Made by a program: the position numbers and the translations under genes
Notes under the pieces: model-generated
What the model saw: only the letters and a program-made list of their open reading frames with translations
Databases searched by the model: none
What the model was told of the DNA's origin: nothing
NCBI GenBank assembly: GCA_963965975.1
Contig: OZ014417.1
Span: forward strand, 2,833,821 to 2,897,820
Origin: Xestospongia bergquistia
Taxonomy: Eukaryota; Porifera; Demospongiae; Haplosclerida; Petrosiidae
Length of the DNA: 64,000 nt
Direction of reading: 5' to 3'
Part shown: piece after piece, positions 9,415 to 20,310 of the stretch
Numbering within the stretch: the first letter of the stretch is position 1
How the letters are laid out: each line of letters begins with the position of its first letter

Positions 9415-10995
9415 ATGATGGCAGTTGTAACCCTACCTTTCCTATTACTGTTTCTTTTTAGACTGTACCCTGTTATATACAGTAATCATGTGAACTCTAA
9501 TCCTACTAACTCCACTGTCAAACCTTTAAATGTCTTATTTGTCTCTGGTCCATTACCTGGACATGCTAATCCTTTAATTGCTCTTGGAGAAGAGTTAGTA
9601 AGACGTGGACATAATGTAACATTTTGTTCTACAGACCCTACGGACAAGTTAATGAACAAGGCAATGGAGAGAGGAATAAGGTATCTTTCTGCTGGCAAAG
9701 TGACAGATTATGAGTCAAAACGAGCAAATATCCACAAAGTTGCCCAATGGCTGTTTTCAAGCAATCCCTGGATGATTTATAAAGCTCTAAAGACTGTTAT
9801 TGAATGGCAAAAAGAGTCTGTTAGTCTTATAATTGACTATCTTATGAATAACAATGTAACTCAATGGGACATTGTAATCATTGATTATTTGCTAATAAAC
9901 TCAGTTCCCTGTATTGCCAGATATCACAATGTATCTGTAATTGGTGTCCTTAACAGACCTGTCCACAATGATCCACCTTGGCCTTATCCTTTAGCTACAT
10001 CTGGGAAAACTGATAATATTATGTTTCTAGACAGACTTAGCAATATCCCATCGATGTTCATTAGATCATTCATCAACAACATTCTATGTTATAGCTCGGC
10101 TACTGTGGATGAATTATGCAATAAAGTATTTCATTGGGGTCCACTTGAAGGATGGGAATATCCTGCTATTATACGAACAGTAATTGGCTTTGAGTACCCA
10201 CGGATAATTTCACCTTTAACAGAATATGTAGGACCTCTCTTGTCCAAATTAAATAAACCACTACCTACAGATTTGTCAAAGTGGATACAAGATAAAGAGG
10301 ACAACAGTGTCATTTATATCAGTATGGGGTCTATAGCTAATACAAGTCATGACTTGGTTGTGGCATTTGTTAATAGTACTAATTGCACAACATATTCTGT
10401 GGTATGGTCTTTAAATGAACTTCACCAACATTTTCTTAATGACATGAAAGTTAATTCAGACAAATACTTTATTTCATCATGGACTCCTCAGGTTACTCTA
10501 TTACAACACAAGTCTATCTCTATGGCTATACTACATGGTGGTTCTAATGGAGTTCATGAAGCTCTTTACTATGGGGTTCCACTTATAGTGATACCACAAT
10601 TTGCTGACCAATTTGATTGGGCAGCAATGGTAGAGCATTCTGGTGTTGGTGTACAACTAAAACCACATCAAGTGACTTCTCAAACTATTAAGAAGAGTAT
10701 TCAGACAATAGAGTCAGGAGGATATCGTGAAAAGTCTCAAAAGATGAGTCAGATCATGAAGAGAGCAGGAGGTGTGGATAAGGCAGCAGATCTTGTGGAG
10801 TTCTATGTTAATGTTGGTTATGATCATCTCATATCAGGTCCTGTCAAGTACAAATGGAGCTGGATACAATACTACAATATTGATGTACATGTTACACTAC
10901 TGTGTATCATATTGATCATTATGTATTGTATAGTTAAAGTATGTAAGTGTTGCTGTAAATACTGTTGTGTAAAGGGGAAACAGAAAAAAGACTGA
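9415..10995 (+). CDS. UDP-glycosyltransferase (UGT family GT1), UGT-E
   Basis: 526 aa, the only intact UGT here. Two adjacent ATGs (9415, 9418) open a signal peptide of about 23 residues. GPLPGHANP puts the family's catalytic-type His at residue 50. The C-terminal donor domain has VIYISMGS, WTPQ (356-359), HGGSNG (374-379) and DQ (398-399), which together fit the UDP-sugar binding signature. A membrane segment at about 491-509 and a Cys/Lys-rich tail ending KQKKD follow; KQKKD fits the KxKxx ER-retrieval rule. Expected role: transfer of glucuronic acid or glucose from a UDP-sugar to a small lipophilic acceptor in the ER lumen. It pairs divergently with broken UGT-B. It has no visible intron. 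The substrate cannot be predicted. Confidence 0.94.
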   Translation: MMAVVTLPFLLLFLFRLYPVIYSNHVNSNPTNSTVKPLNVLFVSGPLPGHANPLIALGEELVRRGHNVTFCSTDPTDKLMNKAMERGIRYLSAGKVTDYESKRANIHKVAQWLFSSNPWMIYKALKTVIEWQKESVSLIIDYLMNNNVTQWDIVIIDYLLINSVPCIARYHNVSVIGVLNRPVHNDPPWPYPLATSGKTDNIMFLDRLSNIPSMFIRSFINNILCYSSATVDELCNKVFHWGPLEGWEYPAIIRTVIGFEYPRIISPLTEYVGPLLSKLNKPLPTDLSKWIQDKEDNSVIYISMGSIANTSHDLVVAFVNSTNCTTYSVVWSLNELHQHFLNDMKVNSDKYFISSWTPQVTLLQHKSISMAILHGGSNGVHEALYYGVPLIVIPQFADQFDWAAMVEHSGVGVQLKPHQVTSQTIKKSIQTIESGGYREKSQKMSQIMKRAGGVDKAADLVEFYVNVGYDHLISGPVKYKWSWIQYYNIDVHVTLLCIILIIMYCIVKVCKCCCKYCCVKGKQKKD

Positions 10996-12917
10996 ATGTT
11001 GTTTAGCAAAATTGCTGGTATCTTTGTTTCTTAATAATATTTAATTTTTATTTGTGTTACTGATATTGCTGTTCACAATTAAGTAATCATGGCAAAATCT
11101 GAAGGTCAAATTGCTAACAAACAAGACATACTGGGGTATATAGTATCATGAAGATGAATATGAAATATCTTCCAAAACTGGTTATGGCACATCAATAACC
11201 TCAGCTCTTGTTCATTTCAAAATCTGAAGTTCAAATTGCTAGCAGAGTTTTATTACTTTAAACAGATATGTTTCCTGAGCTAACAATTATTAGTAGAAAC
11301 TAAATCTATCTACCTTTGTAACTATAGTCCGTATATATAGTTAACTGAAAGTTATAGTCAAATAAGAAGTCAGCCACACTTAATAATTAATATTAATAAT
11401 ATTAATATTATTAGTGTTTTTAATAATAAAAGGCATTTGATTATATATGTGTATGTGTGTGTGTGTGTATTATCAGTGTTAGTGTATTCAGCCATTGTGG
11501 AAATGATTTTTTACACATATGATTCATTAGTACTTTTAAGCTGGTCAATAAATGTTACATCTTTTGAGCCCTTGGTAGGTCTATGATTTGATTACTTGTA
11601 AAAGTGATTGATCATCCAATGGCATGATGAGGCCATTGAAAACAAAGTCTTTAGAGTCTCCTATAAAAGAGCTTCTGCCACTTTACAGGTTTATTCTGCA
11701 GTGTTTAACCTTCAAATCAATGCTTTTGTGTATTTTACATATAATAATTAATATATCATAATTATTATATGTAAAAGATATTAAGAGATTAATTCTACAT
11801 TTATCACATTTCAGATGTCTGAACTATGTCATATTGCAGTCATATACATCGGGTCTGATTACATTAACCAAACCTATTGCATTGCCTTAACAAATAACAG
11901 CCTATTAGTGAAAGCATTAATCCTTTGTTTTAAATTTGAGCTAATGTTTTCCCAAATGAAATTTGAATTGAAGAAATCAAGGCAATCCTAATTAAAATAT
12001 GTTATCATTTATAAGTCAATATTTATAAGATAAATGAGGGTTTGAAAGTAAATGATAACTCATCGTAAACTGAAGAGATAACTATTGGAAGTGAGATAAT
12101 ACACTTGAAAGTAGAACCTACTAGATGCTGTAATAGTTGTGAAAACACTAACAATATTAATAATGTAAATATTATTCATAATTAACACTTTTTCATCGAA
12201 TCATTTTTCAGGTAACTCTCAAGAACCAACCAGTTCCAGTTGATTTCATCATAAAATGGAAGACAAGTGATTGTGATTAATATGGATCATATGTCATATT
12301 TTGAAATACTTACAACAACCACACATATAAGACATTTAGTAATGGTATGTTTTTCAATAATTGAGTTAGTATACTTCATTATTTTTTAATAGATATAGTA
12401 ATTTGACCAAAACAAATTATTGTTTGGAAAATGATTCAAGGTACACACTTACCTTATTTCTTTACATGTATATCATTATTAGGCTAGTCTGTTTGGTATT
12501 CTGTTTTGTATTTGGACCCATGAAAAGTAAGTATCTTGTGCAATGATGGATTTTGTCAAATATCATTGTCACAGATTATGCTCTAACAATAGCTGTTGAC
12601 ACTGCTTCCCAATTCTTCTTGTAATTTTGTAGTGGGTTCTTTGGTTAATTAAAACTATAATTGGTGTACATAACAGTTTACAACTGTATAATGAATTTTA
12701 TTAGAGGGTAGGTTTTAACAAGAAACTATCAATAAGTATTAATCTTGTTACTATTCACAATTTGTAGCTTGTAACCTTAACCAATCTTGGTTGCATGTAG
12801 GTTGATATATGTATACATACTAGACATGGTAAGCATCATACTGTTTTATTTAATTGACATACAAGTCCTGTATGTGATAGCTGTCTTAATTGTTATGCTA
12901 TATAGTGTCAACTCTAG
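10996..12917. other. UGT-E 3' flank and non-coding spacer
   Basis: The first 230 bases match the flank behind UGT-D. The rest is AT-rich with many stops in all frames and no recognised protein. It includes the TG-rich run noted separately. Nothing else is assignable. Confidence 0.6.
11445..11470. repeat. (TG)n microsatellite
   Basis: A short, slightly interrupted TG dinucleotide run beside an ATT-rich stretch. It has no gene context. Confidence 0.8.
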
Positions 12918-12958
12918 TCTAGCATCTATTATTATTATTATTATTATCATCATTATTA

Positions 12959-13183
12959 TGCATTTGAACATGGAACTGTCCCAGTTATTATATCTGGAGC
13001 AAATTTGTCTAATCCTATTTTAATTCATCCTAATTCACATAACAATGTTCTTGATTTCAAGACAGACAAAGATTTTGCTGATCATTTAAAGCATATGGGA
13101 AATCAACCTAAACTTTATAATGAATTCTTTATCATGTATAGTGATTAGCATAGTGTCAAAAATATACTGTTTTCAGTGACTGA
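12959..13183 (+). pseudogene. FUT copy 3, C-terminal fragment
   Basis: The sequence resumes in mid-gene at the FEHGTVPVIISGANLSNP segment of a fucosyltransferase, directly after an (ATT)n run at 12928-12958. It continues through NSH-N-V-LDF and DHLKHMGNQPKLYNEFF. It then lacks about 120 bases that encode KWRDHWDLYFLG to KIYKDIAD, and rejoins at the IADWHSVK region with Trp changed to TAG. It ends with GACTGA and the usual FUT 3' flank. It has no start, anchor or donor motif. It keeps Gly before TVPVI, as in copy 6 and in the wider family. Confidence 0.9.
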
Positions 13184-14246
13184 TCAGCATCTTTATAATT
13201 ATTATTTAAAATAGACATTTAGAACTTCTAAAAAGTGTGTAGTATAATGCTTCAAGATTATAGAAAGTAGAGTATATATAGTTAATAATGCATATAACAA
13301 TCAATAATGTCAACTCTGTTAGTTTTCACAATTACACATTGCATTTTAACAATAATAAATCGTGTTTATAATATGGTTAATTGAAGTTCTCATCATATTT
13401 AATATATTATACTGACAGTATGTATCTATTGTTTTTTCAAGACTCAATTACATGAACACTGCCAGTACACTTGACATGTTATTTGGTAGTAATGTGTATT
13501 GTGCAAAAATTGTAAGGAGGAAGTTTATTACTTACTGAAGTGTTAACATTTAAGAAAGTAAAGTACAATACAATAATTAATTAATATCATGCAATGTAAG
13601 TCCTATCTATTTTTTGTAATTAAATTCAATTCCTTTTGTTTACACCATATAATGTTTTGTATCTTTACTTATGAGAACCCCACACTATATCAATTTACCA
13701 ACTACTGAACAGCCAACAACTGTCTATACTGACTAATCAACAAGACAACCCATTCTGATACATCCAACAACTATAGGTAACAACTTATTGCACTAATTTA
13801 TTGACTAACAAACAAGATGCAGCAGCTTGCAGCAGGTGCACGTTCACCTTGTCGGAAAAAGAAAGCTATAGAGAAAGATTAACACATTAAGGAACTCAAA
13901 GAAAGATTTAGCAGTAATGTAATCTCTTTATCAGACTATGTAACAGGCATGTCTCAACACATTAACTTATAATTGTTTAATTCTTTAATCTTTACTTTTC
14001 TTAAATTGTACACTCTTTAATTATCATTTACCTTAAACTCCTTCATCATTATTTAGACTTTTTCAGTCCTTTTGGTCCAGTAGCTCTTGCATTGTAATTT
14101 GTAAAATCGCAATATTTTTTTAATTAGAATAATTATTACGGTATTCGTAGGCGAAAACGTATGCTAAAATCAGAGTAGGCGAACCCAGAGTAGGCGAACC
14201 CGTACTAACTCTCTTTATTTAGTATCACCCTCTTTTTTGTTCACCA
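13184..14246. other. FUT 3' flank, then start of next FUT upstream module
   Basis: From 13184 the sequence tracks the 3' flank behind other FUT copies. A tandem duplication of AGAGTAGGCGAACCC lies near 14171-14201. A short open stretch from 13817 is unrelated to anything recognised. No gene is called. Confidence 0.55.
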
Positions 14247-15916
14247 GATATTCAGTGAAATCATTGAAGTGAGTAATAATTGTATCACTCATAGTGTAGC
14301 TGTCTGATGTAATGATTTGTTATGCAAGCAACTAATTGCCAACTAAAGTGTAATTTTTTCATCCTGGATACTTTATATATGTACTGTGTTTCATTTATGT
14401 TTAATGAGTGACATTGAGTGTATATACTTTATATTACCTCCTACCACTTTTGTATTCTATTATACTGCCTAGCATGTGCTGTGTGCCAAGTAGTGCTAGT
14501 AATATAATTGTACTGTAATTATAATAGACCATATGTTATGTGTACAAGTATGTTTATTGTGAATAATGCATAAAATTAAATCATGCCTTTTAACTGCAGG
14601 AACAGCAAGCAATTGTTATTTTTAAATTTTTTTATAATTGTTTTGACGTAAATGTATGTTGTCATCCAAAATTGTTTGTTGATGTGACAGGTGTGATGTT
14701 ACGTTCTACAGTACCTTGTGTGAAGAACAATTCTTCACTTAAAATAGCATTTTGTCATTTCAACTATTGTCTTTGTTACCAGAATCACATCAATAATTAT
14801 ATCCAAGCCCAGTATTGAGTTAGAGGTGGATAATTTCTAGTCATACCACAATATTCCACTCCACTCTTTAACAGGCCCTCCATTAAGATGGTAAGGTGCA
14901 TTGAGATGAGATGCATGCATAAATTAAACCACCAAGCTCCTTTCCAGGCTATGGCACACGAACCACCTTCATTATCATTGTATCTGCTTATGGCTTCAAT
15001 TGAAGCCATGATTCAATTACTATGGCATAAAAGCATTGTGGTTGTAGATGCAATAGTTGGCTTATGTATATTGAGTTACACTAGTTTTGGACTTGTACCA
15101 ACTTAGAATTTGGCTCACATCATATTGATCAAACTGTGGTAACAAAGATCTCATGACAAAATGCTTTTTTCAGTGTTGTTATAAAGCAAACCCTTACTTG
15201 TTTTGATAACTATAATGTCATTATAGATTTAACCTTTCTTAAACAATCTTCTATAGGATATTAGTAATACAAACAGTATTATGTTTGCTTTCAAACAACT
15301 TTGCTACATTCTCATTTTCTGAGAAGTCATTTGTTGAATAGTGTACAACTCCATACTAAGTAATAAAAAAACACTATATGTTTGTTGTCAAGACTACATA
15401 ATGTATTTGTTGGCATTTATGCAACCTACAATTAATTGACCATAAATTGGTTAAAACAGCTAATATTTTAACAGTGATGTATATAGACATAATAGACTAG
15501 TTTTGATGTTAGCACTTTCATTTTGTCTATATCATGTTTTCTGAAAGGTACACTTGCAAATAATTCTATAGGAACATGTATTTTGTCATGCTTAACTTGC
15601 ATGAAGTTATGGTATTAGAGATTTATTATAGGACAAGAGACAAGCAAACAAAGAAACAAACACACTAAATACTTTAACCCTATACCCCATGCAGAGGTGG
15701 CAAAGCTAAACAATTAATCTTAGGATAATATTTACAATTTATAATCTTATAAAATTTTAAAGTATGTATTTTAGCCATTCCAGATGTCCATATTGAAATG
15801 TTGCAAATTCAAAATTTTTTGCACATTTAGTGTATTAGGATTAGACAATCAAATCATTAATAATCTTTGTATGGTGTAAAATTAAAATTTACATGCTTTC
15901 TCTATTAATACTACAG
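14247..15916 (+). other. Putative 5'UTR exon and intron of FUT copy 4
   Basis: GATATTCAGTGAAATCATTG plus AA (14247-14268) is followed by GTGAGT at 14269. The acceptor ...CTACAG ends at 15916, two bases before the ATG. The intron would be 1,648 bases and contains a miniature inverted-repeat element at 14736-15175. Inferred from the repeated layout. Confidence 0.5.
14736..15175. mobile_element. 440-bp MITE with terminal inverted repeats
   Basis: The ends are CACTTAAAATAGCATTTTGT on the left and the reverse complement of CACTGAAAAAAGCATTTTGT on the right; similarity extends about 70 bases inward. A perfect 20-bp palindrome, ATGGCTTCAATTGAAGCCAT, lies near 14991-15010. FUT copies 2, 5 and 6 show the empty site (CAATTCTTGTTATAAAGC), with only TT possibly duplicated on insertion. 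It encodes nothing. A second copy is at 30185-30681; partial or inverted relatives are at 22670-23055, 38240-38420 and 54940-55230. Confidence 0.85.
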
Positions 15917-15918
15917 GA

Positions 15919-17084
15919 ATGGTTACACATCTTCATTTGGCACAAAAGTGTTTATATGGATTAATAGTAGTGTTGACAATATTATTAATATTTATCTATG
16001 TTGGTTCCAACAATAACAGTACAATTCTACTTTCACAATTAATGTTCCCTATAGCTAGTAATGTTTCTATCCAAGCAGTCACATCATTCAAAGTCCAAAA
16101 ATAATTTTGTTTTGGACAGATTGTTCTGGGCACAATTTCATAAAGAGACATCATATGGCTAGTGGTGATGTAGAATGTGGTAAACAAAAACACAAATGTT
16201 TCATAACAACTGATAGAAAGTATTTCTTCAACAGTAGTGCTGTCATATTTCATTCTCAAGCTCATAATCTAATGACTAATCATAGTTTTCTCCTTTCATT
16301 GAAGCGACCACCTCAACAACGATGGATTTACTATAATAGGGAGTCACCCCCAAGAACTCGAGATGAAGCTACAATGAGACAGTGGAATTTCTTATTTAAT
16401 TGGACAATGACTTACAGACTGGATTCAGACATTATATATACCTATGGTGCTAAAATAATACCAAATAAGAAATATTTAGGTGGTTTTGATCCAAAAAGGA
16501 ACTATCTTGAAGGTAAAAAGAAAACAGCAATCGCTTTAATTAGTAATTGTCAACAAGACCGTTTGAGTGTAGTAAGAAAATTGAAAAAGTACATTGATGT
16601 AGATATCCGTGGGCTTTGTGGTATGCCTTGTGTTCCACGTAATTCATGCTACTCATTGATTTCAAATTACAAGTTTTTCTTAACTTTTGAAAACAATATT
16701 TGCAGAGACTACTTAACAGAAAAAACAAAAGTAAATTCATTTGAACATGAAACTGTCCCAGTTATTATATCTGGAGCAAATTTATCTAATCCTGCTTTAG
16801 TTCCTCCTAATTCATATATCAATGCTCTTGATTTCAAGAGAGTCAAAGATCTTGCTGATCATTTGAAACATATTGGAAGACAACCTAAACTTTATAATGA
16901 ATTCTTTAAATGGAGAGAACATTGGGACTTATATTTTTTAGGGAGACACCCAAAGGACTTCCCATGTCATGTGTGTGAAAAACTATATGAACCAAATCTG
17001 GAAGAAATAAAGATTTATAAAGATATTGCTGATTGGCATAGTGTTAAGCGAAACTGTCAAAAATATCCTGTTTTCAAAGACTGA
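15919..17084 (+). pseudogene. FUT copy 4, frameshifted by one base
   Basis: The start (MVTHLHLAQ), membrane anchor and stem match the intact copies up to TSFK. There AAAGGTCC of the paralogues reads AAAGTCC, near 16093. The single-base loss brings an early stop after 61 codons. In the other frame everything from ILFWTDCSGHN to PVFKD-stop is open and typical, including NWTMTY, FENNICRDYLTEK and CHVC. The first ATG in that frame is at 16155 (MASGDVEC); starting there would give a protein with no anchor. Either this is a very young pseudogene or the base is missing through a sequencing error. The promoter-side exon and acceptor look normal. Confidence 0.85.
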
Positions 17085-19210
17085 TCAACATGTTTGTAGT
17101 TATTGTTTAAAACTGACAATTAGGACTTCTAAAAAGGTGTAATCTTAATGTTTCAAGATTATAAAAACAGTTGTCTAATCATCAATTTAGTTCTTAACAA
17201 TTAATAATGCTGACTACCTTCTTCTAACACATGATTACACACTGCATTTCAATAATTAAATCTTGTTTAAATTTATAACATGGCTAATTGAAATTCTCAT
17301 CATAATATTATATTTGTTATACTGATAGTATGTACCATTTGTTTTTCAAGACCCAATTGCACGAACATTGCCAGTTCATTTCACATGTTATTTGGTAGTT
17401 ATGTGTAGTGTACCAAAAATTGTGAGCACAAAACTTATAGAGTTATTATAGTGCCAATGAAGATATTTTGATATCAATTTACCAACTATTGATTCATATT
17501 GAAGAATTAACTAACTTACAATATTGACTTACTAACAAAACAAAACACTTGATATATTGGTATACCAAACAGGTAACAACTAACAAACAAGTCATATACT
17601 GAGGTGCAGATCTACAGGATGCAGATGTATATATATGAAAATCTTATAAAGATTTCCAGATGGAGTACAAAGAAGATAATTTTGCCATTGTGGACATGTT
17701 TCAGGAACTTTATCTCGAATTAGAAGAGGCAGCAATCTTATAAAGGACTTCATGCATCTGAGCTACATATACAAAATCAAGATTATATAAATGCATGTAC
17801 CTTTACAGCAACATGCTAATTAATGTTCAAATACATGTAGTTATTAAAAGTAAGATCTTTTTGTTTGATAGAAGAGTTAAACTGCTTAGAGTAGCTCATA
17901 ACAAATTGTTGGCTTGTCAGTGGCATTACTACCCAAAAATGGAAAACTCTATATTCTCTCATTAAGCAAATTAAGAGTAATAAACTTATCAAATCAAACA
18001 GCTAAAAGCTCCTTCATTACATAATAAGTACATTGTGCATCACATCTAGACACAGCCCTTTAGTCACATGAAAGTATTTTAATGTATTTATGACGGAGTC
18101 ATGACAAATTCCAAATGTAGTTTCATTAGCCTCATTAGATGCACTAGATATTGCTAAGCAATGTCTGTATATAGTGTTTTTCTCAAGTTTTTGCTTAAAA
18201 TTCTTCTGCTATGAACTACAATACACATATAATAGATAAATCATCAAACAACATTTATGAACAAACTTCGCTTTTCATGTCATTATAGGTAGCCACACAA
18301 TATATACATGCAATAATTAATTAATATCATGCAATGTAAGTCTTATCTATTTTTTTCATAATTAAATTCAATTCCTTTCCATTCCACCATATGATATATT
18401 TATCTTTACTTATGCCCACACTCACTGCCTATACTAATTAACCAACAAGACAACCCAGTCTGATACACTAAACAACTTATTGCACTAATTTATTGACTAA
18501 CAAACAAGACATACTGAGGTATATAGTATCATGAAGATTCATATGAAAAATCTTCCAAAACTGGTTATGGCACATCAACAACCTCAGCTCTTGTTCATTT
18601 GCCTTATAAAATTTTACTTCATTGCTTAGTGTTGAGGTTTCAGATATCTAAACTGTAAAAATTACATTTGATAGTAGTATCTTGTATTAATTGAACATAG
18701 CTAATGTTCAGAGCGTGTGAGAGACCTCCAGTACTAAGGTACCATATCCAGTACTGCTACTACTAACAAAGATATTTGAGGATCTTGATTAATAATTTCT
18801 GTGATAATGCAACTTTTCTCATGACCTGACTGTGAAGAGGTAGTAAAGATAATCAAATACTTACTAGTGATACATCTTTGAACACATAATTGATACTAAC
18901 ATTGTAAAAACTGATTGGTTGATTTAACCAATATGTTGTTATACATGTTGCATGATACAAACTGTTTACAAGATGTTAGAACTAAAATCATTTTATTAAA
19001 AAACAAAACACTAAATAAAACGGTTGTACTATTACAATCTCACGGTGATTCCGATATTTTTGTGAGAGGGTGTGGCTACGCATGCTGTCTAGGGCGGGTC
19101 GTACCATAATAAATTATATGAATCTTTAATCATAGGAAATAAAGAAATTATTACTTTTCTATTTCATTAAATAGATTTCCGGCTCTCTACAGCTCCCTTT
19201 TGTGGTGAGC
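17085..19210. other. FUT 3' flank and upstream module of copy 5, no gene
   Basis: 17085-17580 follows the common FUT 3' flank; 17660-18000 is a diverged duplicate of 33470-33770. From 18480 the shared FUT upstream module begins (relatives at 3950 and 28930). A GC-richer block at 19018-19110 is repeated before copies 6 and 7. Small open stretches here have no support. Confidence 0.55.
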
Positions 19211-19269
19211 AGATATTCAGTGAAATCATTGAAATCATTGCTGAGCAGATATTCAGTTACATCATTGAA
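19211..19269 (+). repeat. Tandem duplication of the FUT 5' exon block
   Basis: AGATATTCAG with its following ATCATTGAA occurs twice in a row (about 19211-19237 and 19247-19269). Only the second unit runs into the GTGAGT donor. Other copies have one unit. Confidence 0.8.
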
Positions 19270-20308
19270 GTGAGTAATAGTTCTATCATTCATAGTGTAG
19301 CTCAGATTTGTTATACAAGTAATTGCCAACTAATGGCAAGCATGAACTAGCTAAGGAATGAAAAGCAACGAAGTGTAGTTTTTTCATCCTGGATACTTTA
19401 TATATGTACTGTGTTTCATTTGTGTTTAATGAGTGTCTATATTTTATATTACATTCTACCACTTTTGTATTCTGTTATACTGCCTGGCGTGTGTAGTGTA
19501 TCTATTGATGTGACAGGTGGGGTGTTACTTTCTATAGTACCTTGTGTGAATGACAATTCTTGTTATAAAGCAAACCCTTACTTGTTTTGATAACTATTGT
19601 TATTATTAGATTTAGCCTTTCTTAAACAATCTTCTATAGGATATTAGTAATACAAATAGTATTATGTTTGCTTTGAAACCACTTTGCTACAATCTCACTT
19701 TCTGAGATGTCATTTGTTGAATAAATTGTACAACTCCATAGTAAGTAGTAAACAAAGCACTTTATGTTTGTTGTCAAGACTACACAATGTATTTGTTGGC
19801 ATGCATCCACACCTACAATTAAATGTCCATAAACTGGTTAAAACAACTAATATTTTAACAGTGATGTATATAGATATAATAGATTAGTTTTGATGACAGC
19901 ACTTTCGTCTTGTCTCTATCATGTTAACATTGTAAGCTTTCTGGATGGTCAAATAATGCAATAGGAACATGTATTTTGCCATGCTTACATGAAGTTATTG
20001 TATTTTAATTTAAAGAGATTTGTTATGTAGAAGATAAGAGACAAGCAAATCAAGAAACAAACAGACTAAGTACTATAATCCTATACCCCATGCAGAGGTG
20101 GCAAAGCTTAACAATTAATCTTATTTATAATTATAATCCTGTAAATTTTAAAGTATATATTTTAGCAATTCCGGATGTCCATATTGAAATGTTGCAAATT
20201 CAATTTTTTTGGGACATTTAGTGTATTGGGATTAGACAATCACACCATTAATAATCTTTGTATGGTGTAAAATTAAAATTTTTCATGCTTTCTCTATCAA
20301 TATTACAG
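19248..20308 (+). other. Putative 5'UTR exon and intron of FUT copy 5
   Basis: The second exon unit (19248-19269) is followed by GTGAGT at 19270. The acceptor ...TATTACAG ends at 20308, two bases before the ATG at 20311. This is the shortest of the series, a 1,039-base intron, partly because it lacks the MITE present in copies 4 and 7. Inferred, as for copy 2. Confidence 0.5.
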
Positions 20309-20310
20309 GA

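Noticed and set aside
14797-15106. Overlapping 70- and 72-codon frames
   Set aside because: They lie on the arms and central palindrome of the MITE and mirror each other.
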